Source of the DNA: Gilliamella sp. N-G2
GTDB taxonomy: Bacteria > Pseudomonadota > Gammaproteobacteria > Enterobacterales > Orbaceae
Assembly (NCBI RefSeq): GCF_002142215.1
Contig: NZ_NAST01000006.1
Span: 54,496 to 118,495 of the forward strand
Length of the DNA: 64,000 nt
Direction: 5' to 3'
Below the pieces are notes generated by a model. It was not told the DNA's origin. It was given only the letters and a program-made list of their open reading frames with translations, and did not search any database. Of the stretch, positions 33,082-42,862 are shown piece by piece. Made by a program: the position numbers and the translations under genes. Positions within the stretch are counted from its first letter, which is position 1; each line of letters opens with the position of its first letter.

Positions 33082-34767
33082 ATGCATCGTTTAAAATTAA
33101 ATAAAAAACTGTCACTACTTGTTATTTTAAGTCTGTTTTCAGTCAATTCATTCGCAGCTGTTGCTACCAAACAGTCTACAGCACCTGCTTGGGAAAAAGA
33201 TAAGTCCTACTCTTTTACTATTTTACATACTAACGATCATCATGGCCGTTTTTGGCAAAATGATATTGGTGAATATGGTTTAGCAGCACAAAAAACTGTT
33301 GTTGACCAAATAAGAAAAGAAGTAGCAGAAAAAGGCGGAAAATTACTTTTACTTTCTGGCGGTGACATTAATACTGGTGTTCCTGAATCTGATGTGTTAC
33401 AAGCAAAACCCGATTTTATCGGTATGAATGAGGTTGGCTATGATGCAATGGCAGTAGGTAACCACGAATTTGATCATCCGTTAGCAATTATTCGTGAACA
33501 ACAAAAATGGGCTCATTTCCCATTTTTATCAGCAAATACTTACTTCAAAAATACCGATAATCGTGTTTTTGATGCCTATAAAATATTTGATTTAAATGGT
33601 ATTAAAGTTGCAGTATTTGGTTTAACTACTGATGACACTATTTTCCTTGCTTCGCCTAAAAATACCGATGGTGTTGAATTTCGTAAAACGCTACCAGAAG
33701 CGGAAAAAGTTATTAGCCAAATTAAAAGCAGTGAACGTCCAGATATGATTATTGCGGTTACTCATATGGGGCATTATGAAAATGGTGAGCATGGTTCAAT
33801 GGCTCCAGGTGATGTTGAACTAGCCCGAGGATTAAAAGCTGGTGAACTAGATATGATTGTCGGTGGCCACTCGCAAAACCCAGTATGTATGGCTAGCCCT
33901 AACAAACGTATTACCGAATATGTCCCAGGAACACCTTGCGCTCCAGATCAACAAAATGGTACGTGGATTGTTCAAGCACATGAATGGGGGAAATATGTTG
34001 GTCGTGCTGACTTCGTATTCTTAAACGGTAAAATTACCCTCAAAAATTATCAGTTAATTCCAATTAATTTAAAAAAAGAAGTTGATAACGGTAACGATAC
34101 AAAACGTCTTGAATATTACACCAGTGAAATCGAACAGGATAAAAAATTGTTGGAAACACTAAAACCCTATCAGGAACAAGGTAAACAACAATTACTCATT
34201 AAAAGTGGTGAGTTAACCGGTCGTTTAGAGGGTGATCGTAACGTAGTTAGATATCAACAAAGTAATATGGGGCAACTATTGCTTAGTGCCTTTATTGAAA
34301 AGACAAATGCCGACATTGGTATTATGTCTGGTGGTATGATTCGTGACTCACTAATAGAAGGCGATATTACTTATCGTGATATTTTGAAAGTTGAGCCTTT
34401 TGGTAATAGTGTTGTTTACTTTGAATTAACCGGCAGTGAATTAATCGATTATCTTAAAGTTGCATTAGGCAAAAAACAGGGTTCAGGTGGTTATACTCAT
34501 TTAAAAAATATTAGCCTAACTAAAACTGGCGATACTATCAGCGACATCAAAATTAATAATGAACCAATTGATTTGCAAAAATCATATCGAATTGCAACAT
34601 TAGACTTTTTAGCCGCTGGTGGAGATGGTTACCCTATCGTCAACAACTCGCCAACTTATGTAGATACAGGTTATCGAGATGCCGATGCAGTAAAACAATA
34701 TTTTGAAGCACATTCACCAATTAATGCAGCCGATTATCAACCATCTAACTTTATTTTAGAAAAATAA
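33082..34767 (+). CDS. ushA: Periplasmic 5'-nucleotidase / UDP-sugar hydrolase UshA
   Basis: The 561-residue protein (E. coli UshA 550) has a signal peptide ending in NSFAA near residue 26, a metallophosphatase domain with HTNDHHGRFW, SGGDINTGVPESD, AVGNHEFDHP and VGGHSQNPVC, and a C-terminal substrate domain with SGGMIRDSL and the AGGDGYP loop. It dephosphorylates 5'-nucleotides and UDP-sugars in the periplasm, producing nucleosides for NupG. A strong AGGAGG site precedes the ATG. It follows pdp by 29 bp. Confidence 0.95.
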   Translation: MHRLKLNKKLSLLVILSLFSVNSFAAVATKQSTAPAWEKDKSYSFTILHTNDHHGRFWQNDIGEYGLAAQKTVVDQIRKEVAEKGGKLLLLSGGDINTGVPESDVLQAKPDFIGMNEVGYDAMAVGNHEFDHPLAIIREQQKWAHFPFLSANTYFKNTDNRVFDAYKIFDLNGIKVAVFGLTTDDTIFLASPKNTDGVEFRKTLPEAEKVISQIKSSERPDMIIAVTHMGHYENGEHGSMAPGDVELARGLKAGELDMIVGGHSQNPVCMASPNKRITEYVPGTPCAPDQQNGTWIVQAHEWGKYVGRADFVFLNGKITLKNYQLIPINLKKEVDNGNDTKRLEYYTSEIEQDKKLLETLKPYQEQGKQQLLIKSGELTGRLEGDRNVVRYQQSNMGQLLLSAFIEKTNADIGIMSGGMIRDSLIEGDITYRDILKVEPFGNSVVYFELTGSELIDYLKVALGKKQGSGGYTHLKNISLTKTGDTISDIKINNEPIDLQKSYRIATLDFLAAGGDGYPIVNNSPTYVDTGYRDADAVKQYFEAHSPINAADYQPSNFILEK

Positions 34768-34800
34768 TTTTACGGTTTAAAACAGAAATATAAAAACTAA

Positions 34801-34830
34801 TAGCACTGATAATCATAATTCTCAGTGCTA
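34801..34830 (+). terminator. Stem-loop after ushA
   Basis: TAGCACTGA (34801-34809) pairs with TCAGTGCTA (34822-34830) over a 12-nt loop. A clear T run is missing, so termination may be partial. Confidence 0.5.
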
Positions 34831-34897
34831 ATAATTAAATGATTAGTCATAAAGATTGAATTTTTGCTCTCAGCATATAGGTAATATAGAGGTATTT

Positions 34898-36445
34898 ATG
34901 AACATGACAGAATTTCAAAAGAATTGTTACGATATAGTGACCGATGCCAATTTGTCACCTAAACAAAAAGCGAACCTTCTCGCATTAGCCGCAGAAAATA
35001 ATTTACCTTATGTTGATTTAGATAGTGAAACACAAAATGCGCTCAATGAACGGGTAATTTGTGATATGTACGAAGGACATGCACCGTATAAACCTCGTTA
35101 TGTATTACCGGATTATGCAAAATTTCTTAAGCAAGGATCGGAATATTTAGAACTTGAACCAGCAAAAAACTTTGATGATGCACTAAATATGCTCACCATT
35201 GCTTATCATCACGTACCTTCGGTCACTGGTATGCCGGTTTATTTAGGCTGTTTAGATCAAGTGTTACTTCCTTATGTTGGCAATTTGACAGAAGAAGAAC
35301 TTTATCCACGATTAAAACGTTTTTGGATTATGTTAGATCGTAATCTTCCTGATGCCTTTATGCATGCCAACATTGGGCCAACCGATAATGTGATCTGCCG
35401 AGTGATATTACGTGTCGATCGTGAACTTAAACAAGTTGCACCTAATTTAACTTTTATTTATGATGAAGATATCACCCCAGAATATTTACTAAATACTGCA
35501 ATTGAAAACATTTGTGAAACAGCAAAACCACATATTGCTAATAATATGATGATTAAAAACGATTTTGATGAAAAAGGTTATGGTGTTGTAAGTTGTTACA
35601 ACTCTCTTCCTGTTGCTGGTGGTGGTAGTACTTTATCAAGAATCAATTTAAAAGAGGTTGCGTTAAAAAGCAAAAGCATCACTGACTTTTTGCAAAATAC
35701 TTTACCATATTATTGCCAATTACAATTAAATTTGATCAAAGCAAGATCGGAATTTCTTTATGAGAAATCGAATTTCTTCGCAAATAGCTTTTTAGTTAAA
35801 GAGGGATTAATTGACGCAAACCGATTCGCGCCAATGTTCGGTATTTATGCCATGGCTGAGGCAGTCAATATTCTACAAGAAAAATCCAACTTAGCTGGGC
35901 GTTATGGCGTCGATGAAGATGCTAATCAACTGGCCACCACTATTTCTCAACAACTAGCTGACTTTATTGACAGCCATACAATTAAGCATGCATGGCAAGG
36001 TAAAGCAATGTTACATGCTCAATCAGGTATCAGCTCAGATAGAGGCGCTACGCCAGGTTTACGTATTCCTTATGGTCATGAACCCGATCCAGTAACCCAT
36101 ATTATGGCATTATTCAAACACCATAAATATTATACTTCTGGCATTAGTGATATTTTAACGGTTGATGAAACAATAAAAAACAATCCTCTAGCCTTAGTAC
36201 AAATTTGTAAAGCCGCGTTTAAATTTGGTTTCCGTGAATTTACCGCTAATATCAGTGGTAATGATCTGGTACGTGTAACTGGCTATATGGTGAGATTATC
36301 AGATATCAAAAAATACAAACAAGAGGGATCGCGAATTAATACCACCTTTTTAGGTAGTGAAGCGGCCGAAGATACTGAAAATAACAGCTACCTATGCCGA
36401 ACACCTCGGGTAATCAGTCATGAACAAGTCATGGGCAATCGTTAA
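34898..36445 (+). CDS. yjjI: Glycyl radical enzyme YjjI, substrate unknown
   Basis: From the ATG at 34898 (AGAGG upstream; an earlier TTG at 34856 is unlikely) the protein has 515 residues, like E. coli YjjI (516). It is a short member of the glycyl radical family: the radical glycine is in RVTGYMVR (G462) close to the C-terminus, and a candidate thiyl cysteine is C233 in VVSCYNSLP. The substrate is not known for any YjjI. The activase gene yjjW overlaps its end by 26 bp, so the pair is translationally coupled. The enzyme should work only without oxygen, because glycyl radicals are cut by O2. In E. coli the pair also adjoins deo genes. Confidence 0.95.
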   Translation: MNMTEFQKNCYDIVTDANLSPKQKANLLALAAENNLPYVDLDSETQNALNERVICDMYEGHAPYKPRYVLPDYAKFLKQGSEYLELEPAKNFDDALNMLTIAYHHVPSVTGMPVYLGCLDQVLLPYVGNLTEEELYPRLKRFWIMLDRNLPDAFMHANIGPTDNVICRVILRVDRELKQVAPNLTFIYDEDITPEYLLNTAIENICETAKPHIANNMMIKNDFDEKGYGVVSCYNSLPVAGGGSTLSRINLKEVALKSKSITDFLQNTLPYYCQLQLNLIKARSEFLYEKSNFFANSFLVKEGLIDANRFAPMFGIYAMAEAVNILQEKSNLAGRYGVDEDANQLATTISQQLADFIDSHTIKHAWQGKAMLHAQSGISSDRGATPGLRIPYGHEPDPVTHIMALFKHHKYYTSGISDILTVDETIKNNPLALVQICKAAFKFGFREFTANISGNDLVRVTGYMVRLSDIKKYKQEGSRINTTFLGSEAAEDTENNSYLCRTPRVISHEQVMGNR

Positions 36446-37286
36446 TAAACTATTACCCTTTTCTTGTGTTGATGGACCGGGAAACCGGTTAGTCATCTTT
36501 TTACAAGGCTGTAATTTCAAATGTTTAAATTGCCACAATCCTTATACCATTTCACGGTGTAAGGATTGTTGTGATTGCGTTACGACATGTCCACATCAAG
36601 CGTTAACATTCATCAACAACAAAGTTATTTGGCAATCGTCAAATTGCCAGCAATGTGATACCTGTATTAATACTTGTAGTTATCAATCCACACCAATGAC
36701 CTATAACTACAATGTTGAAGATATTTTGCTTGAAATTCGCAAGTACTTACCTTTTCTCAATGGTATTACTATTAGCGGTGGCGAAGCGACATTACAATTA
36801 CCTTTTATCGAAAAGCTATTCCAAGCGATAAAACAAGCAGAAGATTTAAAACACCTGACTTGTTTTATTGATAGTAATGGTTACTTAGCAAAAACTGGCT
36901 GGCAAAAAGTTGAAAGAGTAATGGATGGTGCGATGATCGATCTGAAAGCTTGGAATACTAAAGTGCATAAAAAACTTACTGGTCGGGATAATGATCGCGT
37001 TAAACAGACCATTGAATATCTTGCCCAAATAGAAAAACTGCATGAAGTCAGGTTTTTAGTAATTCCTGAATACACTGACTTGCAAAATAACGCTAAACAA
37101 CTCGCAGATTTTTTAATAACACTCGATCCTCAAATTAAAGTCAGAATAAATGCCTTCCACAATCACGGTGTACATGGCATAGCCAAAACATGGCCAGTGG
37201 CAACACAACAACAGATCGAATCTTTTGCTGCTGAATTAAAACATTATGGATTGCAGAATATTACTTTGCCGAGCGTCTATTTATAA
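36420..37286 (+). CDS. yjjW: Radical SAM glycyl-radical activating enzyme YjjW
   Basis: The 288-residue protein has the radical-SAM cluster motif CNFKCLNC (C31, C35, C38) after the activase-type start FSCVDGPGNRLVIFLQG, then two ferredoxin-like [4Fe-4S] motifs in an inserted domain (C47, C50, C53, C57 and C76, C79, C82, C86), then TISGGEATLQ for SAM binding. This is the layout of activases with auxiliary clusters. It should install the glycyl radical on YjjI, whose gene overlaps its start. The ATG at 36420 lies inside yjjI. Confidence 0.95.
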   Translation: MNKSWAIVNKLLPFSCVDGPGNRLVIFLQGCNFKCLNCHNPYTISRCKDCCDCVTTCPHQALTFINNKVIWQSSNCQQCDTCINTCSYQSTPMTYNYNVEDILLEIRKYLPFLNGITISGGEATLQLPFIEKLFQAIKQAEDLKHLTCFIDSNGYLAKTGWQKVERVMDGAMIDLKAWNTKVHKKLTGRDNDRVKQTIEYLAQIEKLHEVRFLVIPEYTDLQNNAKQLADFLITLDPQIKVRINAFHNHGVHGIAKTWPVATQQQIESFAAELKHYGLQNITLPSVYL

Positions 37287-37440
37287 TATCTTTATAACCA
37301 CACTAATTATAAGGTCGGATTATTTGCATGTACTTGCTAATCGGTTATTGTGATGGTGGTCATATTGCAAATGCAAAAATAATTATCTTTAATCAATACG
37401 AAACAACTGATAAGCATAATTATCCCCCCTGACAAAATAA

Positions 37441-37483
37441 ACTTGCTGAAAGATGGCAATATTTTTTACCAACTTCAGCAAGT
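37441..37483 (-). terminator. Inverted repeat ending the secreted-protein gene
   Basis: ACTTGCTGAA (37441-37450) pairs perfectly with TTCAGCAAGT (37474-37483) over a 23-nt loop. On the minus strand the stem is followed by TTTATTTTG, consistent with a terminator for the gene ending at 37496; it also lies downstream of yjjW. Confidence 0.6.
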
Positions 37484-37495
37484 CATCAATTTTAA

Positions 37496-38965
37496 TTAAT
37501 ATTTGGTACACATGGTATAGGCACTATCTGGTTCGACAATGACATTACCCTCAGCAGATCCAACACTATAGCGATGGATAAATCCATCGGAGTCAACCAC
37601 AGAAGTCAATTCATTGGTGAAATAAAAATCATAATTAAATAATTTTGCATAATCAGAATCACTTATACCAGCCATCATATCGCGTAAGTCACCATTTATT
37701 GGTGCATAATAGAAAATTTTACCCCACTCTCCCATTAAGCTATTGCCAATAGCCCGTTTATATCCATTTCCTTGGAGATACCATTCGGTATTAGTGTTAT
37801 TATCATAAGCAAGAGGTGAATTAGTCAGTTCTGCTCGGGTTGGTAAGCGATCACCACTGTTTCGGCATAACTTCTCCGATTCATAGAAAGAGATAAAGCC
37901 AAGATTGCCTGTATGTACATAAAACCAATGTTGTATCGAGAATTGATAGAAGAAGGTTGCGTTTGTTTGCGTATTGGTGAGTTGAATTACAAATTTATCT
38001 CCTTTACTAGGGACATTATTAGTAAAAATAAATTCACTTTTTGAGTCTGCAACCGAACTGCGTGGTACATTTTTTAGGGATGAATTTGGATTTTTAAGTA
38101 TTTTGTAAGTATATTGTGATATCGAATTAACTGGCACAATTCTGAAGCGAGCATATGGAAATGCTGTACTTGGGAAATGATTACCGGAAGCATCAACAGC
38201 CGAGGCTATAAAACCAGTGCCTTTAACAAATTGATTCGTATCATAAGGATCCGCTCGATTAACAACGTTACTCCCCCACCATGCATTATTATCGCCTTCC
38301 GGCCAGCCAGTTGGATATAGGGTGTTAACTGCTAAAACGCCAGGTCTTATATAACAAATACCATCGTTAGCTTTTACGGTAAATATTTTTGAAACTTCTT
38401 TAGGCTGAGATTCAGTTGGAATACCATACTGAGTTCTAGCAGAAATACTAAAAGTAAGTTTTAGTGTTGAGTCACCGTTATAACTGCCTGAATTACAAAT
38501 ATTACTACCTAATGGAGCTGTTGAATCAGAAGGAATTATATTATTTTTACTATCACGCCATTCAGCTTTTACGCTCTCCACTTTAAAATTATTGCTACTT
38601 CCCAAATAATCACCATCAACATCAATAATATCATCATTAGTCATAGCTGAAAAATCAATATCAAATGAATACATAATTGGTGAAGTATCAAAGGCAACAG
38701 ATATTTCATTAGACGAACCAGGGGTTATAACTAAAGGATCACTGTTTGGTACTTTTAATTTTACTTTAATACCATTAAGCGCTTTTAAGCCGCCTGACGC
38801 TTGAATCTCCGGTGCATTACCAATAATATACATTTGCGTAGTCACAAAAGATGATAAAATTGCAAATAGATTATTGGAAAAAATCAATAACATTAATAGC
38901 AATAATCTCTTTTTGAAAAATAATTTCAAAGAAATTTTTTTTAAAACAACAGCACAATTATTCAT
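37496..38965 (-). CDS. Secreted protein of unknown function with repeated extracellular domains
   Basis: I do not recognise a named family. The ATG at 38965 has GAGGAG at good spacing (an upstream ATG at 38983 overlaps that site) and gives 489 residues. A basic start and hydrophobic core (KKRLLLLMLLIFSNNLFA) form a signal peptide near residues 20-35. The rest is rich in Asn, Ser, Asp and aromatic residues, with beta-sandwich-like segments. The C-terminal third has cysteines and a lectin-like pattern: FYESEKLCRNSGDRLPTRAEL, the WYLQG strand and a final MCTKY. Similar ends occur in large adhesins of gut gammaproteobacteria, so surface attachment is a guess. It stands alone between yjjW and tex. 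Confidence 0.6.
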   Translation of the reverse strand: MNNCAVVLKKISLKLFFKKRLLLLMLLIFSNNLFAILSSFVTTQMYIIGNAPEIQASGGLKALNGIKVKLKVPNSDPLVITPGSSNEISVAFDTSPIMYSFDIDFSAMTNDDIIDVDGDYLGSSNNFKVESVKAEWRDSKNNIIPSDSTAPLGSNICNSGSYNGDSTLKLTFSISARTQYGIPTESQPKEVSKIFTVKANDGICYIRPGVLAVNTLYPTGWPEGDNNAWWGSNVVNRADPYDTNQFVKGTGFIASAVDASGNHFPSTAFPYARFRIVPVNSISQYTYKILKNPNSSLKNVPRSSVADSKSEFIFTNNVPSKGDKFVIQLTNTQTNATFFYQFSIQHWFYVHTGNLGFISFYESEKLCRNSGDRLPTRAELTNSPLAYDNNTNTEWYLQGNGYKRAIGNSLMGEWGKIFYYAPINGDLRDMMAGISDSDYAKLFNYDFYFTNELTSVVDSDGFIHRYSVGSAEGNVIVEPDSAYTMCTKY

Positions 38966-39488
38966 CGCTACTCCTCTACTCATAAACTTCTCCGCCTATC
39001 CGAATAAGATTATTGATTTGAAGCATTAGTGAATTAACAATTTTTATAAGTTGTTCAAAAATTGTTACCCGTTAATATCAGAGCTAAGACAATTAAAATC
39101 GTTATTTTTCTAACAGAAATTCATCCATATCTAATATACGGCTCGAACAAAATAATTTGACTACAACAATTTGTTTGTTGTTTAAGACTTAAATCGTAAC
39201 ATCCTAAATTTTAAAACTTGTAAAATAAGAACATCAGACAAAAATTTGGAAAAGCTAAAAAAGGTAAGACTAAATAAAGAAACTGAATTTGAAAACAATT
39301 AATAATTAATTGGAATTTAGCAGTAGCATTATTATATATGATTATACTTTGATAAGGAAATAGTAAAAAAAATTATTTTCCGTTTATTAATACCAATTCA
39401 TGGAAGAATTTAAAATTATTAATATTACTTAAGTTATATTTCAAAAATCAAAGGGGAATAATTTCCCCTTTTTTAATTTGATATATGA
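38966..39488. other. Gap between the secreted-protein gene and tex
   Basis: 523 AT-rich bp without a gene. It contains a perfect 11-bp inverted repeat, TAACAATTTTT (39035-39045) and AAAAATTGTTA (39057-39067), 70-100 bp before the secreted-protein start, possibly an operator or leader hairpin, and the tex terminator at 39451-39474. Confidence 0.5.
39451..39474. terminator. Terminator after tex (bidirectional form)
   Basis: AAGGGGAA (39451-39458) pairs with TTCCCCTT (39463-39470). On the minus strand it is followed by TTTGATTTTT, downstream of the tex stop at 39489; T residues follow on the plus strand as well. Confidence 0.75.
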
Positions 39489-41789
39489 TTATTTACTTTT
39501 TTTAAATGCGGCAGCAAATGCATTACCCATAGCACTGTTAGTCCGCGTGGCAGCAGATTGATTTTTATTAGATACCTTATTGTTAGCCGATCGGCTACTA
39601 TCAAGTTTCGACGTAGCTGTATCATCTAAACGCATTGATAAAGCAATACGTTTTCGGGCAATATCAACTTCTATTACTTTCACTTTAACAATATCGCCTG
39701 CTTTTACTATGGTTCGCGGATCATCAACAAATCGATCTGATAATGCTGAAATATGAACTAGACCATCTTGATGCACACCGATATCCACAAAAGCGCCAAA
39801 ATTAGTTACATTAGTTACCGCTCCCTCCATAATCATGCCAATTTTTAAATCTTCCATTGTTTCAATATTATCGGCAAATTGTGCAGTTTTAAATTCTGGC
39901 CTTGGATCTCGTCCTGGTTTATCTAATTCTTTAATAATATCAGTTACTGTCGGTACACCAAAATTGTCATCAACATAATCGATAGCTTTTAGTGATTTAA
40001 GATAATTCGAATCACCTAAAATGTCTTTTAAGGCTTTATGATTTTTTTCTAAAATCCTTTCAACAACAGGATAGGCTTCCGGATGAACGGCTGATGCATC
40101 AAGCGGATTTGCACCTTCCATAATTCTTAAAAAGCCGGCACATTGTTCAAATGCTTTAGGTCCTAATCGTGGCACTTTTAATAATTGTTTTCTATCGGCA
40201 AATTGACCATTTTGGTTACGCCAATCGACAATATTTTGGGCGATCACTTTATTAAGGCCGGCAATACGTGCAAGTAGCATCATTGAAGCGGTATTTAAAT
40301 TAACACCTACCGCATTAACCCCATCTTCAACCACCGCATCAAGTTTTTTCGCAAGTTGAGTTTGGCTTACATCATGTTGATATTGACCAACACCTATCGA
40401 TTTTGGATCAATTTTAACTAATTCAGCTAATGGATCTTGCAAACGTCGCGCAATGGAAACCGCACCACGGATTGATACGTCGAGATCAGGAAACTCTTGT
40501 GCCGCAAGTTCTGAAGCCGAATAAACTGACGCCCCGGCTTCACTAACAATCACTTTCTGACCTTTGACTTCTGGATATTTTTTCTGAACATCAAGATAAA
40601 AACGTTCTGTCTCTCGTGAAGCAGTACCATTACCGATTGCGACAAGTTCAACTTGATATTTTATACATAACGCAGCAACAATCATTGCCGCTTTATCCGC
40701 CTGACCAGTATGTGGATAGATAGTTTCGGTAGCAACTAATTTTCCGGTCGCATCAACGACAGCAATTTTAACACCAGTTCGCAAGCCTGGATCCATCCCC
40801 ATAGTGACTTTCATGCCCGCTGGTGCGGCCATTAACATATCATGGAGATTAGCCGCAAAGACGTTAATGGCTTCTTCTTCGGCTCGTTCTCGCAGCGTTG
40901 TCATAAGTTCAGTTTCCATGTGCATTAAGATTTTAATGCGCCATGTCCAATTGATCACTGCTTTTCGCCATTTGTCGGTTAATTGATCATTAAATCTAAT
41001 GCCTAAATGTTCGGTGATAATCTGTTCACAATAGCTTTCTTTAGGAGCTTCTTCATATTGAGGATCAGCATTTAAAGAAAGTTGTAAAAATCCTTCATTT
41101 CGACCACGAAACATGGCTAAAGCCCGATGTGAAGGCACTTTTGAAATAAGTTCACTTTGAGCAAAATAATCTCTAAATTTAGCGCCCTCTTCTTCTTTAC
41201 CGGCAATAACTTGAGAAACAAGATGGGCATTATTCCAAAGGTAATGACGAACTTTAGCTAGTAAAGTCGCATCTTCAGCAAAACGCTCCATTAAAATATA
41301 ACGCGCACCATCTAATGCAGATTTAGTATCAGTAATACCTTTATCAGTATTAATATATTTTTCCGCTTCTGCTTCTGGATTGAGATCCGGGCGTTGCCAT
41401 AAATCATCAGCAAGTGCTTCAAGACCTGCTTCGATTGCAATTTGCCCACGAGTACGACGTTTTGGCTTATAAGGGAGATAGAGATCTTCTAATTCGGTCT
41501 TACTAAGGGTATTGGTAATTTTTTGACTTAATTCAGAGGTTAATTTACCTTGTTCCTCAATTGATTTTAGAATCGTTAGTTTACGATCTTCAAGTTCTCG
41601 CAAATAACTTAAACGACTATCTAAAGTACGTAACTGGGTATCATCTAATCCTCCCGTTACCTCTTTACGATAGCGAGCAATAAATGGTACGGTGCTTCCA
41701 TCGTCTAATAATTGAATGGCAGCTAAAACTTGTTCTGGTTTTACGGTTAATTCACCCGCTATAATATGGCTTATTTGATTATTTATCAT
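39489..41789 (-). CDS. tex: RNA-binding transcription accessory protein Tex (YhgF)
   Basis: The 766-residue protein has the Tex layout: an N-terminal helical part ([26 protein letters not shown] in family-typical form), a YqgF/RNase H-like domain ([17 protein letters not shown] near residue 330), a helix-hairpin-helix region ([39 protein letters not shown]) and a C-terminal S1 RNA-binding domain near 650-720 ([20 protein letters not shown]). It acts in transcription and RNA metabolism and resembles eukaryotic Spt6. It is divergent from greB by 44 bp, as in E. coli. Confidence 0.97.
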   Translation of the reverse strand: MINNQISHIIAGELTVKPEQVLAAIQLLDDGSTVPFIARYRKEVTGGLDDTQLRTLDSRLSYLRELEDRKLTILKSIEEQGKLTSELSQKITNTLSKTELEDLYLPYKPKRRTRGQIAIEAGLEALADDLWQRPDLNPEAEAEKYINTDKGITDTKSALDGARYILMERFAEDATLLAKVRHYLWNNAHLVSQVIAGKEEEGAKFRDYFAQSELISKVPSHRALAMFRGRNEGFLQLSLNADPQYEEAPKESYCEQIITEHLGIRFNDQLTDKWRKAVINWTWRIKILMHMETELMTTLRERAEEEAINVFAANLHDMLMAAPAGMKVTMGMDPGLRTGVKIAVVDATGKLVATETIYPHTGQADKAAMIVAALCIKYQVELVAIGNGTASRETERFYLDVQKKYPEVKGQKVIVSEAGASVYSASELAAQEFPDLDVSIRGAVSIARRLQDPLAELVKIDPKSIGVGQYQHDVSQTQLAKKLDAVVEDGVNAVGVNLNTASMMLLARIAGLNKVIAQNIVDWRNQNGQFADRKQLLKVPRLGPKAFEQCAGFLRIMEGANPLDASAVHPEAYPVVERILEKNHKALKDILGDSNYLKSLKAIDYVDDNFGVPTVTDIIKELDKPGRDPRPEFKTAQFADNIETMEDLKIGMIMEGAVTNVTNFGAFVDIGVHQDGLVHISALSDRFVDDPRTIVKAGDIVKVKVIEVDIARKRIALSMRLDDTATSKLDSSRSANNKVSNKNQSAATRTNSAMGNAFAAAFKKSK

Positions 41790-41833
41790 GGTATCTCTGT
41801 ATATCTTATCGATTAACGGAATTTATATTCATC

Positions 41834-42316
41834 ATGCAAAAAGCTAATTATATAACAAGAGAAGGCTACTTGGCACTCGATCGTGAGTTGAAATATTTAT
41901 GGAAAGAAGAACGGCCTAGAGTAACTCAGGCAGTATCTGATGCTGCAGCACTCGGTGATCGTAGTGAAAATGCCGAATATATTTATGGAAAAAGAAGGTT
42001 ACGCGAGATTGATAGACGTGTACGATTCTTGACTAAACGCTTAGAGATCTTAAAAATTGTCGATCCTGATCCGCGTCAAGAAGGTAAAGTTTTTTTTGGC
42101 GCTTGGGTAAAATTAGAAGATGATTCAGGAAAATTACATATTTATCGAATCGTCGGTACCGATGAATTCGATCCGAAGAGAAATTGGATATCCATCAATA
42201 GCCCTGTTGCCAGAGCTTTGATCGGCCATAAGATTGATGATGAAATCTTAGTCATCACACCAAACGGTAAAACGTTTTTTTATATCATTGATATTAGTTA
42301 CCAAGAACTTGTTTAG
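41834..42316 (+). CDS. greB: Transcription elongation factor GreB
   Basis: The 160-residue factor has the GreA/GreB form: an N-terminal antiparallel coiled coil with the acidic tip in SDAAALGDRSENAEYIYGKR (D and E that hold the catalytic metal), and a C-terminal FKBP-like domain. KRRLREIDRRVRFLTKRL and the long basic patch favour GreB over GreA. It enters the secondary channel of RNA polymerase and stimulates cleavage of backtracked RNA. It is convergent with the PTS EIIA gene, 14 bp apart, with no terminator stem seen between them. Confidence 0.96.
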   Translation: MQKANYITREGYLALDRELKYLWKEERPRVTQAVSDAAALGDRSENAEYIYGKRRLREIDRRVRFLTKRLEILKIVDPDPRQEGKVFFGAWVKLEDDSGKLHIYRIVGTDEFDPKRNWISINSPVARALIGHKIDDEILVITPNGKTFFYIIDISYQELV

Positions 42317-42330
42317 ATGTTTTTTTATGA

Positions 42331-42777
42331 TTATTGAAATAATAAACATTCAAAATCATCTACGTTATCAACATTGATTAAATTATCAAGTCGATCGTCT
42401 TCATCCAACCATTCGATTAGATCAGACATCGCATCGATATGCTTATTATTGTCTGATGCCGCTAACATAATAAGCAAAGATATTTTTTCACCGTCAGGGA
42501 AAATAACCGGATGAGTGCATTTTAATAAAGAAAATTTTGTATCTTCACAAATTACACCATTTTCAGAACGAGCATGAGGTAAGGCAAAGCCATCTGCAAT
42601 AATAAAGTAAGCACCAATTTCATTAACATTATCAATAATAGAGGTGATATATCTTTGTTCGATGTGATTATTTTCGATTAATGAATTTCCAACTATTTGA
42701 ATCGCACTTTTCCAATCCAAATTTTCTTTACTAAATTGCCAATGCTGCTCAAAAATAGGATGTAACTGTTTAGACAT
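42331..42777 (-). CDS. PTS enzyme IIA, fructose/mannitol family
   Basis: The 148-residue EIIA type-2 domain accepts phosphate from HPr on the histidine in GFALPHARSENGV (H68) and passes it to the EIIB domain. LIENNHIEQRYI, the start of the usual helix, and FPDGEKISLLIMLAA match the family. It is the last gene of the run beginning with EIICB at 47158, 85 bp after the transketolase gene. The EIICB here lacks its own A domain, so this protein should serve it. Confidence 0.92.
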   Translation of the reverse strand: MSKQLHPIFEQHWQFSKENLDWKSAIQIVGNSLIENNHIEQRYITSIIDNVNEIGAYFIIADGFALPHARSENGVICEDTKFSLLKCTHPVIFPDGEKISLLIMLAASDNNKHIDAMSDLIEWLDEDDRLDNLINVDNVDDFECLLFQ

Positions 42778-42862
42778 ATTTTAACCTTTACTCTTGTATT
42801 ACTTATTATTAATTTTTAACTTTAATATGGTTACAAGCTATCACTTGTAACCATTATTTATT

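Noticed and set aside
34831..34897. FNR-type site (TTGAT-N4-ATCAA) before yjjI
   Set aside because: Expected for an anaerobic enzyme but no adequate match was found; ATGATTAGTCAT near 34838 has the wrong half-sites.
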